Positions 34,365 to 42,898 of a stretch of DNA of 64,000 nt are shown piece after piece. Within the stretch, counting starts at the first letter, position 1. The number at the start of each line of letters is the position of its first letter. Source of the stretch: Roseomonas sp. KE2513 (GTDB lineage: Bacteria > Pseudomonadota > Alphaproteobacteria > Acetobacterales > Acetobacteraceae); NCBI RefSeq assembly GCF_016107305.1, contig NZ_RCVR01000004.1:230872-294871 (forward strand), in the 5' to 3' direction. The notes under the pieces are model-generated. The model was not told the DNA's origin and did not search any database. It saw nothing but the letters and a program-made list of their open reading frames with translations. The position numbers and the translations under genes were made by a program.

Positions 34365-36669
34365 GGGACAGGGCGCGCCACACCTTCTCCGGCGTCAGCG
34401 GCATGTCGATGTGGTCCAGGCCCAGCGCGTCGCAGACGGCGGAGACGATGGCGGGGGGGGCGCCGCAGGCACCCCCCTCCCCCGCGCCCTTCACGCCGAG
34501 ATCGTTGGTGGGGGTCGGCACGACGTTCAGGCCAAGCTGGAAGTCGCAGCCGTCACCCGCACGGGGCATGCAGTAGTCCTGGAAGGTGCTGGTGAGGAAC
34601 TGGCCGCTCTCGGGGTCGTAGCGGGCTTCCTCCATCAGCGCCTGGCCGATGCCGGTCATGATGCCGCCATGCATCTGGCCGTGGACGAGCAGCGGGTTGA
34701 TGACGTTGCCCACGTCGTCCACGGCGGCGTAGCGGGCGAGGGTCACCTGCCCGGTCTCCGGGTCCACCTCGACCTCGGCGACGTGGCAGCCGTTGGGGAA
34801 GTTGCACTCCGTGTCGCGGGTATAGGTGAGCAGCTCGTCGAGGCCGGGCGCCTCGCCCTCGGGCAGTTGCGCGGGGTCGTGGGCGGCCGCGATGACGCGG
34901 GGCCAGTCGAGGCCGAGATCGGTGCCGGCGACGCGGAAGCGGCCGCTTTCCAGTTCCACGTCCTCGGGCGCGGCCTCCAGCAGGTGGGCGGCGATGCGGC
35001 GGGCCTTGGCCACCACAGCGTTGCTCGCGCGCAGCACAGCGACGCCACCCATCTGGGAGGAGCGTGAGCCGCCGGTGCCGTTGCCCGCGGGAAGCTCGTC
35101 GCTGTCGCCCTGGATGAAGTCCATGGCGGAGGGATCGATGCCCAGCCGATCCGCGACGACCTGGAGAAAGGCGGTCTCGTGGCCCTGGCCGTGGCTGAAG
35201 GTGCCGACGCGCAGCTCGACGCGGCCCCCGGGCGTGACGCGCAGGCGGGCGGTCTCGCTGGTCAGCCCGCCCGAGGCCTCGATGAAATAGCCAAGGCCGA
35301 TACCGCGCGGCCGGCCCCGCGCCTGCGAGGCCGCGCGGCGGGCAGGAAAGCCGTTCCAGTCCGCCAGTTCCAGGGCCATGGCCTGGGTGCCCGCGAAGTC
35401 GCCGGAATCGATGAGGTTCCCGACGGCGTTGCGGTAGGGCAGCTGGTCCGGACGGATGTAGTTGCGTCGCCGGATCTCGTCGCGGCCGATGCCGAAGGCC
35501 TCAGCCGCGCGGTCAAAGAGGCGTTCCATGATGTAGGCCGTCTCAGGGCGACCGGCGCCGCGGAAAGCATCGGTGGGCACGGTATTGGTGAAGACGCAGC
35601 GCACTTGGTTGTTGATGGCCGTGCAGTCGTAGACGGTGCCCATGATCCGGGCGCCGCCGGTGGTCGGCACGCGGGGGCCCATGTCCTGGAGATAGGCGCC
35701 CATACCCGCGACGGTGCGGATGCGGACGCCGAGGCACTTCGCGTCCCGGTCCAGCGCCATCTCAGCGCGCGTGACCTGATCGCGGCCATGGGGGTCGGAC
35801 TGGAAGGTCTCGGTGCGGCCCGCCAGCCATTTGACGGGCCGGCTGAGGCGCCGGGCGGCCCAGAGGACAAGGGCGTTCTCCGGCATCAGCTTGCCACGGG
35901 CGCCGAAGCCGCCGCCGACATCGGGCGAGACGACGCGGAGCTGCGCGGGCGGCACCTTCAGCGCGTGCTTGGCTAGGTTGTCGCGCACCCGGTGTGTGCC
36001 CTGGCTCGGACCGTGGAAGAGGTAACGCCGGGCGGCCTCGTCCCACTCGCCGATGGCGACGCGCGGCTCCATCGGGTTCGCGACCATGCGGTTGTTGACG
36101 AGGGAGACGGAGACCGTGCGGTGGGCGGCGCGGAAGGCGTCCTCCACCTCCTCCGCTCTGCCGCTGTCCCAGAGGACGGCGGTGTTGTCCGGCCGGCCCG
36201 GCCAGACCAGGGGCGCGCCGGGCTCAGCGGCCGCGGCGGTGTCGGTGACGGCTGGGAGCGGCTCGTAGTCGATCTCGACCAGCTCGGCCGCGTCCTGTGC
36301 AGCCTGCCGTGTCTCGGCCACGATCAGAACGACGGGGTCGCCGACATAGCGGACGTATTCGGTCTGGAGGATGTCGCGGCCGGGATCGAAGAGCGGGGCG
36401 TCGCGCCCGGGGACATCGAAGAGGGTGACGAGTCGGCCAAGGCCGTCCGCCGCCGCGTCGTGGCCCGTTAGCACGACGCATACCCCGGGCGCAGCCGCCG
36501 CCACCTCGATCCGGATCGCGAGGATCCGGGCGTGAGCATGTGGGGAACGCAGGATCACGGCCTGGGCGCAGCCGGGCGGGTCGATGTCGTCTGTATAGCG
36601 ACCGCGCCCGGTGAGGAGGCGGGTATCCTCTCGGCGGCGCAAGGGCTGCCCGATCCCGTTCCGCTCCAT
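34330..36669 (-). CDS. Xanthine dehydrogenase/CO-dehydrogenase family molybdopterin-binding subunit
   Basis: 779 aa. It begins IGQPLRRREDTRLLTGRGRYTDD, typical for CoxL-type large subunits. The Mo site has TDAFRGAGRPETAY (the AYRGAGR-type II form, not the AYxCSFR of true CO dehydrogenase) and the C-terminal catalytic-Glu region GVKGAGEGGACGAPPA. Such subunits need FeS and usually FAD partners (CoxS/CoxM); none is adjacent. It probably hydroxylates an aromatic or N-heterocyclic substrate. Confidence 0.88.
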   Translation of the reverse strand: MERNGIGQPLRRREDTRLLTGRGRYTDDIDPPGCAQAVILRSPHAHARILAIRIEVAAAAPGVCVVLTGHDAAADGLGRLVTLFDVPGRDAPLFDPGRDILQTEYVRYVGDPVVLIVAETRQAAQDAAELVEIDYEPLPAVTDTAAAAEPGAPLVWPGRPDNTAVLWDSGRAEEVEDAFRAAHRTVSVSLVNNRMVANPMEPRVAIGEWDEAARRYLFHGPSQGTHRVRDNLAKHALKVPPAQLRVVSPDVGGGFGARGKLMPENALVLWAARRLSRPVKWLAGRTETFQSDPHGRDQVTRAEMALDRDAKCLGVRIRTVAGMGAYLQDMGPRVPTTGGARIMGTVYDCTAINNQVRCVFTNTVPTDAFRGAGRPETAYIMERLFDRAAEAFGIGRDEIRRRNYIRPDQLPYRNAVGNLIDSGDFAGTQAMALELADWNGFPARRAASQARGRPRGIGLGYFIEASGGLTSETARLRVTPGGRVELRVGTFSHGQGHETAFLQVVADRLGIDPSAMDFIQGDSDELPAGNGTGGSRSSQMGGVAVLRASNAVVAKARRIAAHLLEAAPEDVELESGRFRVAGTDLGLDWPRVIAAAHDPAQLPEGEAPGLDELLTYTRDTECNFPNGCHVAEVEVDPETGQVTLARYAAVDDVGNVINPLLVHGQMHGGIMTGIGQALMEEARYDPESGQFLTSTFQDYCMPRAGDGCDFQLGLNVVPTPTNDLGVKGAGEGGACGAPPAIVSAVCDALGLDHIDMPLTPEKVWRALSLRESASRLAAE

Positions 36670-36742
36670 CCCTGCTCTCCCTTCCTGCTACGGGGGAGTA
36701 TAGGGCGCTAGGCGCGGGCCGGTAGGCGCCGCGCCACCGCGT

Positions 36743-37156
36743 TCAGCGGGCGATGTCCTCTACAGGGTAGCCGAAGGCGGCAACGCCCTCGGAGAGGTAA
36801 TCGCCGAACAGCTCCATGCCGGTGAGGTACTCCGCGGCAGTGCCGGCCTCATTGCGCTCCTTGGCAAGGCGCAGTGTCTCCGCCCACTCGGTCGTGTCGT
36901 AGTCGCCGCGACCGATCCAGGTGAGCGCGATCAGCGAAGCCTGCTCGTCCTCGTTCAACTCGTCGATGAGGCCCTTGAGGGTGTCGGCGAGGGCGTCCGG
37001 GTCGTTATCGTCTTCGTTCTCCTCATCCTGGACGTCCTCGTTGTTACCCTCCTCCTCGAGTTCGCCCACAGCGCGGGCGGCATCAATGATGCCAGCGATG
37101 GTCTCGAGGCTGATGCCGAGATCGACCTCTTGGTCGGGGTCTGGGCGATCGCTCAT
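36743..37156 (-). CDS. DUF3775 family protein
   Basis: 137 aa. An N-terminal segment ISLETIAGIIDAARA is followed by an acidic run (about residues 35-55, rich in Glu/Asp/Asn), then the DUF3775 core LIDELNEDEQASLIALTWIGRGDYDTTEW and TGMELFGDYLSEGVAAFG. No catalytic motif. Function unknown. Starts MSDRPD like the next small gene. Confidence 0.85.
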   Translation of the reverse strand: MSDRPDPDQEVDLGISLETIAGIIDAARAVGELEEEGNNEDVQDEENEDDNDPDALADTLKGLIDELNEDEQASLIALTWIGRGDYDTTEWAETLRLAKERNEAGTAAEYLTGMELFGDYLSEGVAAFGYPVEDIAR

Positions 37157-37252
37157 CTTTAGCGCTTCCCTTGATCAGGGTTTCGTTGCCCGCTGGTACC
37201 CGCGTTTGGGTGCGGGTGCCCGGCGGCCGGGTTTGCAGCCCTGTGCTCGGGG

Positions 37253-37528
37253 CTACTCTTCCGGGCGTTCAATCATCCGGCGCCCACGGATCGGAGAGAT
37301 ATCCACGGGACCACCGAGCGCCTGGCCCAGCTCGGAACGGTCGCCCGCCTGGAATTCGCCGGGGGACACCGGCTCGGCCGCTGTGCCGGCGGCGGGGTCG
37401 TCGCCCCGCTCCTCGGCCATGCGGCCATGGGCCTGGCGTCGGGCCAGGGGATTGTCCTGGATGGGGTCGACGTGGGTAACGCTCGTGTCCGGGGCGGGCT
37501 CGCGCTTGCGGTCGGGGCGGTCGCTCAT
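37253..37528 (-). CDS. Small hydrophilic hypothetical protein
   Basis: 91 aa, very polar, likely disordered: MSDRPDRKREPAPDTSVTHV, then Arg/Glu/Gly-rich sequence ending IRGRRMIERPEE. No signal peptide or TM. It precedes the DUF3775 gene by 96 bp on the same strand and shares its first six residues. Real but uncharacterised, in my view; composition gives no function. Confidence 0.55.
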   Translation of the reverse strand: MSDRPDRKREPAPDTSVTHVDPIQDNPLARRQAHGRMAEERGDDPAAGTAAEPVSPGEFQAGDRSELGQALGGPVDISPIRGRRMIERPEE

Positions 37529-37647
37529 GGCTGCATTCCTTCAGTCAGCCCTGGAACGCGACCCTTCCGGGGAGGTTGCCCCGCCGGCCTTGCCAGGGCG
37601 CGCCGCCGCACGCAGGCTCCGCGCCGAAAGCAAGGTGGGAGAGGTCC

Positions 37648-38388
37648 ATGGCGGATCGGTTCGCGGTGGTCACCGGAGGGGGACAGGGGATCGGGCGGGC
37701 GGCGGCTCAGGCGCTGATGGCCGAGGGATGGCACGTGGCCGTGCTCGGCCGCCGCATGGCGACGCTGGAGGAGACGGTGGCCGGGCAGGCGCATGGCGCC
37801 GCGATCGCCGCCGACGTGGGGGACCGGACTCAGGTGGAGGCCGCCTTCAAGGAGGTGCTGTCCCGCTTCGGCCGACTGGACCTGCTGTTCAACAATGCCG
37901 GGCGCGGGGCGCCGGCGGTGGACTTTGATGAACTGTCGCCCGAGGACTGGCACGGGGTGGTCGCGGCCAACCTAAACGGCACGTTCTTCTGTGCCCAGGC
38001 CGCCTACCGCATCATGAAGAACCAGGCGCCAAAGGGCGGGCGGATCATCAACAACGGTTCGATCAGCGCCCATGCGCCGCGACCCGGGGCCGCCGCCTAC
38101 ACCGCCACGAAGCACGCCGTCACCGGGTTGACAAAGCAGATCGCGCTCGACGGCCGGAAGCACGACATCACCGCCGGGCAGGTCGATATCGGCAACGCCG
38201 CGACGCCAATGACGGAGCGCATGACGAAAGGCGTGCTGCAGCCGGACGGCTCGATGATGGTTGAGCCGCGGATGGACGTGGCCCTCGTGGGCAAGGCGGT
38301 GGCTCATATGGCCTCCCTGCCGCTGGAAGCGAACATCCCCTTCATGACCATCATGGCGACGAAGATGCCCTTCCTCGGGCGGGGGTGA
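37648..38388 (+). CDS. Short-chain dehydrogenase/reductase
   Basis: 246 aa from MADRFAVVTGGGQGIGRAAA; the upstream in-frame ATG adds a basic non-family stretch. Classical SDR signatures: TGGGQGIG, NNAGRGAP, GSISA and AAYTATKHAVTGL (Tyr-x3-Lys). Substrate unknown. Followed within 10 bp by a perfect hairpin. Confidence 0.9.
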   Translation: MADRFAVVTGGGQGIGRAAAQALMAEGWHVAVLGRRMATLEETVAGQAHGAAIAADVGDRTQVEAAFKEVLSRFGRLDLLFNNAGRGAPAVDFDELSPEDWHGVVAANLNGTFFCAQAAYRIMKNQAPKGGRIINNGSISAHAPRPGAAAYTATKHAVTGLTKQIALDGRKHDITAGQVDIGNAATPMTERMTKGVLQPDGSMMVEPRMDVALVGKAVAHMASLPLEANIPFMTIMATKMPFLGRG

Positions 38389-38398
38389 GCTCTTCTGG

Positions 38399-38427
38399 GC
38401 CCGGAGAGGGCGGTTCCCTCTCCGGGC
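38399..38427 (+). terminator. Strong hairpin after the SDR gene
   Basis: A perfect 12-bp stem (GCCCGGAGAGGG with CCCTCTCCGGGC) has a 5-nt loop (CGGTT). It begins 10 bp after the SDR stop. No T-tract follows, so termination is inferred from position and stem strength only. Confidence 0.55.
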
Positions 38428-38690
38428 GCGTGCGGCAGTGCCTCGGACACCGCCAGGAGCTTGGTCGGGACCCGTAGGTCCAACCCAAGCGTGCATCCGG
38501 CTGTCGCGGAGGCAATAGATGGGGTCGGCTCTTACCGGTAGCCTACCTGGGGGTGCGGTCGCCCCAGGCGCATGTTCCGCGGCGCACTGGCCCTGAAGGT
38601 TCTTCAAATCCAAGAAAAAGGTAATGGTGAGAGGGCCGGGGAGAGGAAGAATTTCTTCTTCCGGTTCCCGGACTCACCCGCGAGCTCCCT
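38428..38690. other. Intergenic space between convergent genes
   Basis: No convincing gene. A small stem-loop GGAAGAA-TTTC-TTCTTCC lies at 38645-38662, 28 bp past the polyprenyl synthase stop. On the minus strand it is followed at some distance by a CTTTTTC tract, so it may help end that transcript. Confidence 0.45.
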
Positions 38691-39689
38691 CTATCGGGCT
38701 CGCGCGATGCAGAACTCGACGATCCCCGCGAGGGCCCGGCGCTCCGGGCAGTCTGGGAAGATCGAGAGGGAATCCAAGGCGCGGGCGCCGTAGTCGCGGG
38801 CGCGCTGGATGGTGGCGGCCAGGGTGCCGCGGGACTGCATAAGGGCGATGGCGCGGTCGAGATCGCCTTCGGCCTGGTCGCGATCCTCAAGCACGCGGCG
38901 CCAGAAGCCGCGCTCGGCCTCGTCGGCGGCCCCAAAGGCGAGGAGGACCGGGAGGGTTATCTTGCCCTCGCGGAAGTCGTCGCCAACCGTCTTGCCGAGC
39001 GCCGCCTGGCTGGCGGAGTAGTCGAGCGCGTCGTCCACGAGCTGGAAGGCGACGCCGAGACAGTGGCCGTACTCGCGTAGGGCTTCCGCCTCGTTCTGAG
39101 GACGGTCCGCGACGACGGCGCCGATCTCCGTCGCTGCGGCGAAAAGGGCGGCAGTCTTGCCCTCGATCACCTCGAGGTATTGCTGCTCGGTTGTGGCGGT
39201 ATCGTTCTGGGTAACGAGCTGGAGGACCTCGCCCTCGGCGATGGTGGCCGACGCGGTGGCGAGGATGTCTAGAACCCGGAGCGATCCGTCCGCCACCATC
39301 ACCTGGAAGGCGCGGGCGAAGAGGAAGTCGCCCACCAGCACGCTCGGCTTGTTGCCGAAGACGGCATTGGCGCTGGGGGCGCCGCGGCGGAGCGCGCTCT
39401 CGTCTACGACATCGTCGTGCAGGAGGGTCGCGGTGTGGATGAACTCCACGCAGGCTGCGAGCGCGACGTGACGCTGGCCGCGATGCCCGCAGAGGCGGGC
39501 GGCCGCGAGGGTCAGCAGCGGACGGATCCGCTTGCCCCCGGCCGCCACAAGGTGGGCGGCGAGCTGAGGAATAAGGGCGACCGGGCTCTGCATCCGCTCC
39601 ACGATGAGGCGGTTGCAGGCTTCGAGGTCGGTGCGGACGAGATCGGTGAGGACCTCCAGCGCGTGTTCAGGATCGGGCGCGGGGTGCAT
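38691..39689 (-). CDS. ispB: Polyprenyl (octaprenyl-type) diphosphate synthase
   Basis: 332 aa from MHPAPDPEHALEV; an in-frame GTG about 55 bases upstream is possible. The long-chain trans-prenyl synthase layout is clear: GGKRIRPLLTLAAARL, the first Asp-rich motif LLHDDVVDES (about 95), and the second AFQLVDDALDYS (about 220). It elongates FPP with IPP to the ubiquinone side chain. Chain length cannot be read. The gene is divergent from the DUF2007 gene. Confidence 0.88.
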   Translation of the reverse strand: MHPAPDPEHALEVLTDLVRTDLEACNRLIVERMQSPVALIPQLAAHLVAAGGKRIRPLLTLAAARLCGHRGQRHVALAACVEFIHTATLLHDDVVDESALRRGAPSANAVFGNKPSVLVGDFLFARAFQVMVADGSLRVLDILATASATIAEGEVLQLVTQNDTATTEQQYLEVIEGKTAALFAAATEIGAVVADRPQNEAEALREYGHCLGVAFQLVDDALDYSASQAALGKTVGDDFREGKITLPVLLAFGAADEAERGFWRRVLEDRDQAEGDLDRAIALMQSRGTLAATIQRARDYGARALDSLSIFPDCPERRALAGIVEFCIARAR

Positions 39690-39826
39690 GCTTAGGGCTC
39701 GAACGAGGGGCGCGGCTGGATCAGGCGCGGTGGTGGCGCTCACGCGGGCATTGACCTGTCCATGGGGGCCGGCACCATAGCCACGGGGTGGGCAGGCAGC
39801 AACCGGCCCCCGCCAGGAGGAACCGG

Positions 39827-40045
39827 ATGATCCGCGTGCTGCTCTCGGAGGGGGATCCAGTCCGCCTGGGTTTCCTCCAGGCCCTGCTGCGCGACGGCGG
39901 GCTGAGGCCGCTGCTGCTGGACAGCCATGTGAGCGCGGTGGAGGGCCGGATCGGCGCCTTTCCACAGCGCTTGGCCGTGCCCGAGGAGCAGGCTGCCGCC
40001 GCCGAGGCCCTGCTGCGCGAGGCCGGGGAGTGGGTAGCGCGCTGA
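39827..40045 (+). CDS. DUF2007-type small protein
   Basis: 72 aa from MIRVLLSEGDPVRLGFLQAL. The pattern (short beta strand, helix, then LLLDSHVSAVEG and RLAVPEEQAAAAEALL) fits the DUF2007 'putative signal transducing protein' family. It overlaps the start of the methyltransferase gene by 16 bp and is probably its operon partner, a pairing common in Alphaproteobacteria. Function unknown. Confidence 0.8.
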   Translation: MIRVLLSEGDPVRLGFLQALLRDGGLRPLLLDSHVSAVEGRIGAFPQRLAVPEEQAAAAEALLREAGEWVAR

Positions 40046-40782
40046 CTGCGGCGGGGCCGGTCCAGTCGCTGCTCGGCGGGCGTGTGCGGCTCCGCCAGCC
40101 GGCGGAGGGGCTGGGCGCGGGACTCGACGCGGTGATGCTGGCGGCCTCGGTAGCCGCGCCGGCAGGCGGTTTGATGCTGGATGCCGGCTGCGGGGCCGGC
40201 GCGGTCTTCCTCTGTGCCCTGGCCCGGCTGCCGGCGTTGCGGGCTGTGGCCGTGGAGCGGGACCCTCTGCTAGCGGCTCTGGCGCGGGAGAACGCGGCGC
40301 TGAATGGCTGGGCCGACCGCGTCGAGGTGGTGGAGGGCGACGTGGCTGACCCCGCACTGCGCGCCCGGCTTCCTGCCTGCGAGATGACGGTCAGCAACCC
40401 GCCCTTCTGGTCCGATGGCTCCGCACCGCCGCGGGCGATCCGCGCCGGTGCCACCCATGGCGCGGAGGTGGGGCTCGACGCCTGGGCGCGGCTGCTGGCG
40501 GGTGCGCTGGGGCGCGGGGGCCGGGCTGCCCTGGTGCTGCCGGCGGCGCGCCTTGAGGAAGGGCTGGGCGCGTTGCGGTCCGCCGGGCTGGGCGGCACGG
40601 AGGTTATGCCCCTTTGGCCGCGCGCCGGACGGGCCGCCAAGCGGGTGCTGCTGCGGGCCCGCCGCGCACCACGGGCGCGTAATGCCCTGCTCCCCGGACT
40701 CGTGCTGCACGACGAGGATGGCTGGACCGCGGCAGCGGACGCGGTGCTGCGGGGACAGGCGCTGGAATGGATAGGGAGCTGA
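40030..40782 (+). CDS. trmN6: tRNA1(Val) A37 N6-methyltransferase-like protein
   Basis: 250 aa from a GTG overlapping the upstream gene. SAM-binding motif I is LMLDAGCGAGAVFLC at about 50; the N6-adenine methyltransferase motif NPPFW at about 125 is present. Start LLGGRVRLRQPAEGLGAGLDAVMLAA is typical for the YfiC/TrmN6 family that methylates A37 of tRNA-Val. Other N6-methyltransferases of this fold are possible. Confidence 0.85.
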   Translation: MGSALTAAGPVQSLLGGRVRLRQPAEGLGAGLDAVMLAASVAAPAGGLMLDAGCGAGAVFLCALARLPALRAVAVERDPLLAALARENAALNGWADRVEVVEGDVADPALRARLPACEMTVSNPPFWSDGSAPPRAIRAGATHGAEVGLDAWARLLAGALGRGGRAALVLPAARLEEGLGALRSAGLGGTEVMPLWPRAGRAAKRVLLRARRAPRARNALLPGLVLHDEDGWTAAADAVLRGQALEWIGS

Positions 40783-40801
40783 GGGCCACGCGCCCGTAGC
40801 C

Positions 40802-41071
40802 CTAGTCCGGATGGCGGAGGTACCAGAGCCGCTCATGGGCGGCGACAAGGCTTTCAAGGGACTTGCGCCGGTTCTGGCCGGGCGCAACTTCCCGGCGGCT
40901 GACCATCATCTCGAGCACCCGGAGAAGTTCTTCGGCCACCTCAAGATCGCGCTGGTCGCAGGCCTGGTGAAAGGCGAGCAGGATCTTGTCCGTAAGGCGT
41001 CGGGTCTGGCGCGGGACGAAATTCGTCGCGGAACCTGGTCGTTCTTCATCCAGAAACTGTTCAGACATCAT
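40802..41071 (-). CDS. Conserved-looking small hypothetical protein
   Basis: 89 aa: MMSEQFLDEERPGSATNFV, then a helical core DKILLAFHQACDQRDLEVAEELLRVLEMM and SLVAAHERLWYLRHPD. The core resembles a two-helix repeat often seen next to alphaproteobacterial housekeeping genes. No known motif. A single gene between trmN6-like (convergent) and nrdB. Confidence 0.65.
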   Translation of the reverse strand: MMSEQFLDEERPGSATNFVPRQTRRLTDKILLAFHQACDQRDLEVAEELLRVLEMMVSRREVAPGQNRRKSLESLVAAHERLWYLRHPD

Positions 41072-41244
41072 GTCTGCGACCTTCCCTCACGCCCACATGG
41101 AGCGCGGGAGGCACCTCCTGCTCCAACCTGGGTTGTGGTGACAGGATAACGGCACCAGACGGGGGCGTGAACGCTGCCCCCGACCGCGAACGGCACCCAC
41201 GTGTCATTATTACGGGTTCCGTTGCAATTATGAGACGCCCTCAG

Positions 41245-42309
41245 CTAGTGCCGGGCAGCCTCGGTGCCGAGGATCGCCCCCTCAGGCTGGGGCGAGCCGA
41301 AGGTGTGGTCGGCGAAAGCCTCTTCCCAGGTACCCTCTGTGGAGGCGCGGGAGTACTCCGTCGAGCGGTTCTCAAAGAAGTTGGTGTGCTCCACCGCGTT
41401 CAGCATCTCGTCGAGCCAGGGAAGCGGGTTCTTCTCGATATGGTAGAGCGGTTCAAGGCCGAGCTGCTGCAGGCGGCGGTCGGCGATGAAGCGGATGTAC
41501 TCCTTCGTCTGGGCCGCATCGAGGCCTTCCACGCCGCCCATCGAGAAGGCGAGATCGATGAAGGCGTCCTCGTGGTCCACGATGGTCGCGCAGATGAGGT
41601 AGAGGTCGCGCCGTAGCTCCTCGGTCCAGATCTCCGGGTTCTCCTGCACGAAGGTGCGGAAGAGGCGGATGACGGAGAGGCAGTGCAGCGTCTCGTCGCG
41701 GACGGACCAGGAGACGATCTGGCCCATCCCCTTCATCTTGTTGTGGCGCGGGAAGTTCATGAGGATGGCGAAGGAGGCGAAAAGCTGCAGCCCCTCGGTG
41801 AAGGCACCGAAGGCAGCGAGTGTCTTCGCGATCTCGGTCTTATTCTCGACCGAGAAGTTCTGCATGTAGTCGTACTTGTCCTTCATCTCCTTGTACTTGA
41901 GGAAGGCTGAGTACTCCAGCTCCGGCATCCCGATGGTGTCGAGAAGGTGGCTGTAGGCGGCGATGTGGATCGTCTCGATGTTGCTGAAGGCGGACAGCAT
42001 CATCAGCACTTCCGTCGGCTTGAAGACCTGGGAATAGTGCTTCATGTAGCAGTTGTTCACCTCGACATCCGCCTGAGTGAAGAAGCGGAAGATCTGCGTC
42101 AGCAGATTCTTCTCGCCGGCGGTGAGGTTCTTCTGCCAGTCCTTCACGTCGTCGGCCATCGGAACCTCTTCCGGCAGCCAATGGACGCGCTGCTGCGTCA
42201 GCCACGCATCATAGGCCCAGGGGTAGCGGAAGGGCTTGTAGACGGGGTTGGCGGTCAGCAGGTCGAAGTGGACCGGTAGTTCGTCTCGCGAGATGGCGCC
42301 GTCGGGCAT
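41245..42309 (-). CDS. nrdB: Class Ia ribonucleotide reductase beta subunit
   Basis: 354 aa from MPDGAISRDELPVHF. Diiron ligands are visible: Glu in the NIETIHIAAY segment with the Tyr four residues past the His (the radical Tyr of class Ia), Glu in FTEGLQLF, and RDETLH. The C-terminal tail would bind NrdA. It makes the tyrosyl radical for dNTP synthesis. The upstream in-frame extension past 42309 is low-complexity and not used. nrdA is not in the window. This is the last clearly core gene before the accessory region. Confidence 0.93.
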   Translation of the reverse strand: MPDGAISRDELPVHFDLLTANPVYKPFRYPWAYDAWLTQQRVHWLPEEVPMADDVKDWQKNLTAGEKNLLTQIFRFFTQADVEVNNCYMKHYSQVFKPTEVLMMLSAFSNIETIHIAAYSHLLDTIGMPELEYSAFLKYKEMKDKYDYMQNFSVENKTEIAKTLAAFGAFTEGLQLFASFAILMNFPRHNKMKGMGQIVSWSVRDETLHCLSVIRLFRTFVQENPEIWTEELRRDLYLICATIVDHEDAFIDLAFSMGGVEGLDAAQTKEYIRFIADRRLQQLGLEPLYHIEKNPLPWLDEMLNAVEHTNFFENRSTEYSRASTEGTWEEAFADHTFGSPQPEGAILGTEAARH

Positions 42310-42424
42310 GGGATGCTTCCTCGGACAAGTGGCCGATGGGTGATGGTGCGGGGTGAAAGGGGCGCCGGCAGGCGACATGCCCACTGGCTCCCCCGTCACA
42401 CGGGCCGGTGGCGGCGGGGCGCCG

Positions 42425-42898
42425 TCACTGGCACGCCTTATAGGCAGGGTTGCCAGTCTCAGTATGTATGTACTCGTGGAAACGCTGCAGTTTGCGGCTA
42501 GCTCCCATGCGAGCAACTGAGACTCGAATTTCGGTCTTTCGCGGCATGCGGTAGCGCATCGTCCCTCCAGCAGGATCTTCGAGTCTCACATCCGAAGGTA
42601 GCACTGGCGACCAGCGCCAGCCAGCAATCGTCGGCTGGCTAAGGCGCAAGTGTCTCAACCGATGCAGCCGCGCCACGCAAACATTGTAGTGATCATCCGC
42701 CGTCCTCGAACAGGTGGGTGTCGCGGGCAGGCCCTTTCGAACAGGACGCCTTGATTGCTGCGGAAAGGAGAGGGCCGCGCTGGTTGTGTTTTCAGCCGAG
42801 CCATGAATGCTGCTCCGCTTTACACTACTTCTCCGCACTACGGCGAAATAGCGAGCAAAGCTGCCAATTGAGAGCGGCGCGTGCCTTGGATCGCTCAT
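42425..42898 (-). CDS. Putative third gene of the CBASS operon, unknown product
   Basis: 157 aa reading frame whose ATG overlaps the CD-NTase stop (ATGA), the arrangement expected of an operon partner. The first 65 residues are Ser/Arg-rich and look little like a folded protein; the last 90 (SQPTIAGWRWSPVLPSDVRL, MRYRMPRKTEIRVSVARMG, LQRFHEYIHTETG) look more protein-like. I see no E1/E2, JAB, HORMA or TRIP13 motif. It could be a small accessory gene, a degraded one, or chance. No other gene fits 42310-42894. Confidence 0.35.
   Translation of the reverse strand: MSDPRHAPLSIGSFARYFAVVRRSSVKRSSIHGSAENTTSAALSFPQQSRRPVRKGLPATPTCSRTADDHYNVCVARLHRLRHLRLSQPTIAGWRWSPVLPSDVRLEDPAGGTMRYRMPRKTEIRVSVARMGASRKLQRFHEYIHTETGNPAYKACQ

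Noticed and set aside
42425..42898. E2-like protein (short type II CBASS) in the region after the CD-NTase
   Set aside because: I read all three minus-strand frames; fragments such as HLFEDGG occur, but no LCLY, catalytic Cys or W-x-G pattern lines up in one or two frames, so an E2 gene cannot be supported.
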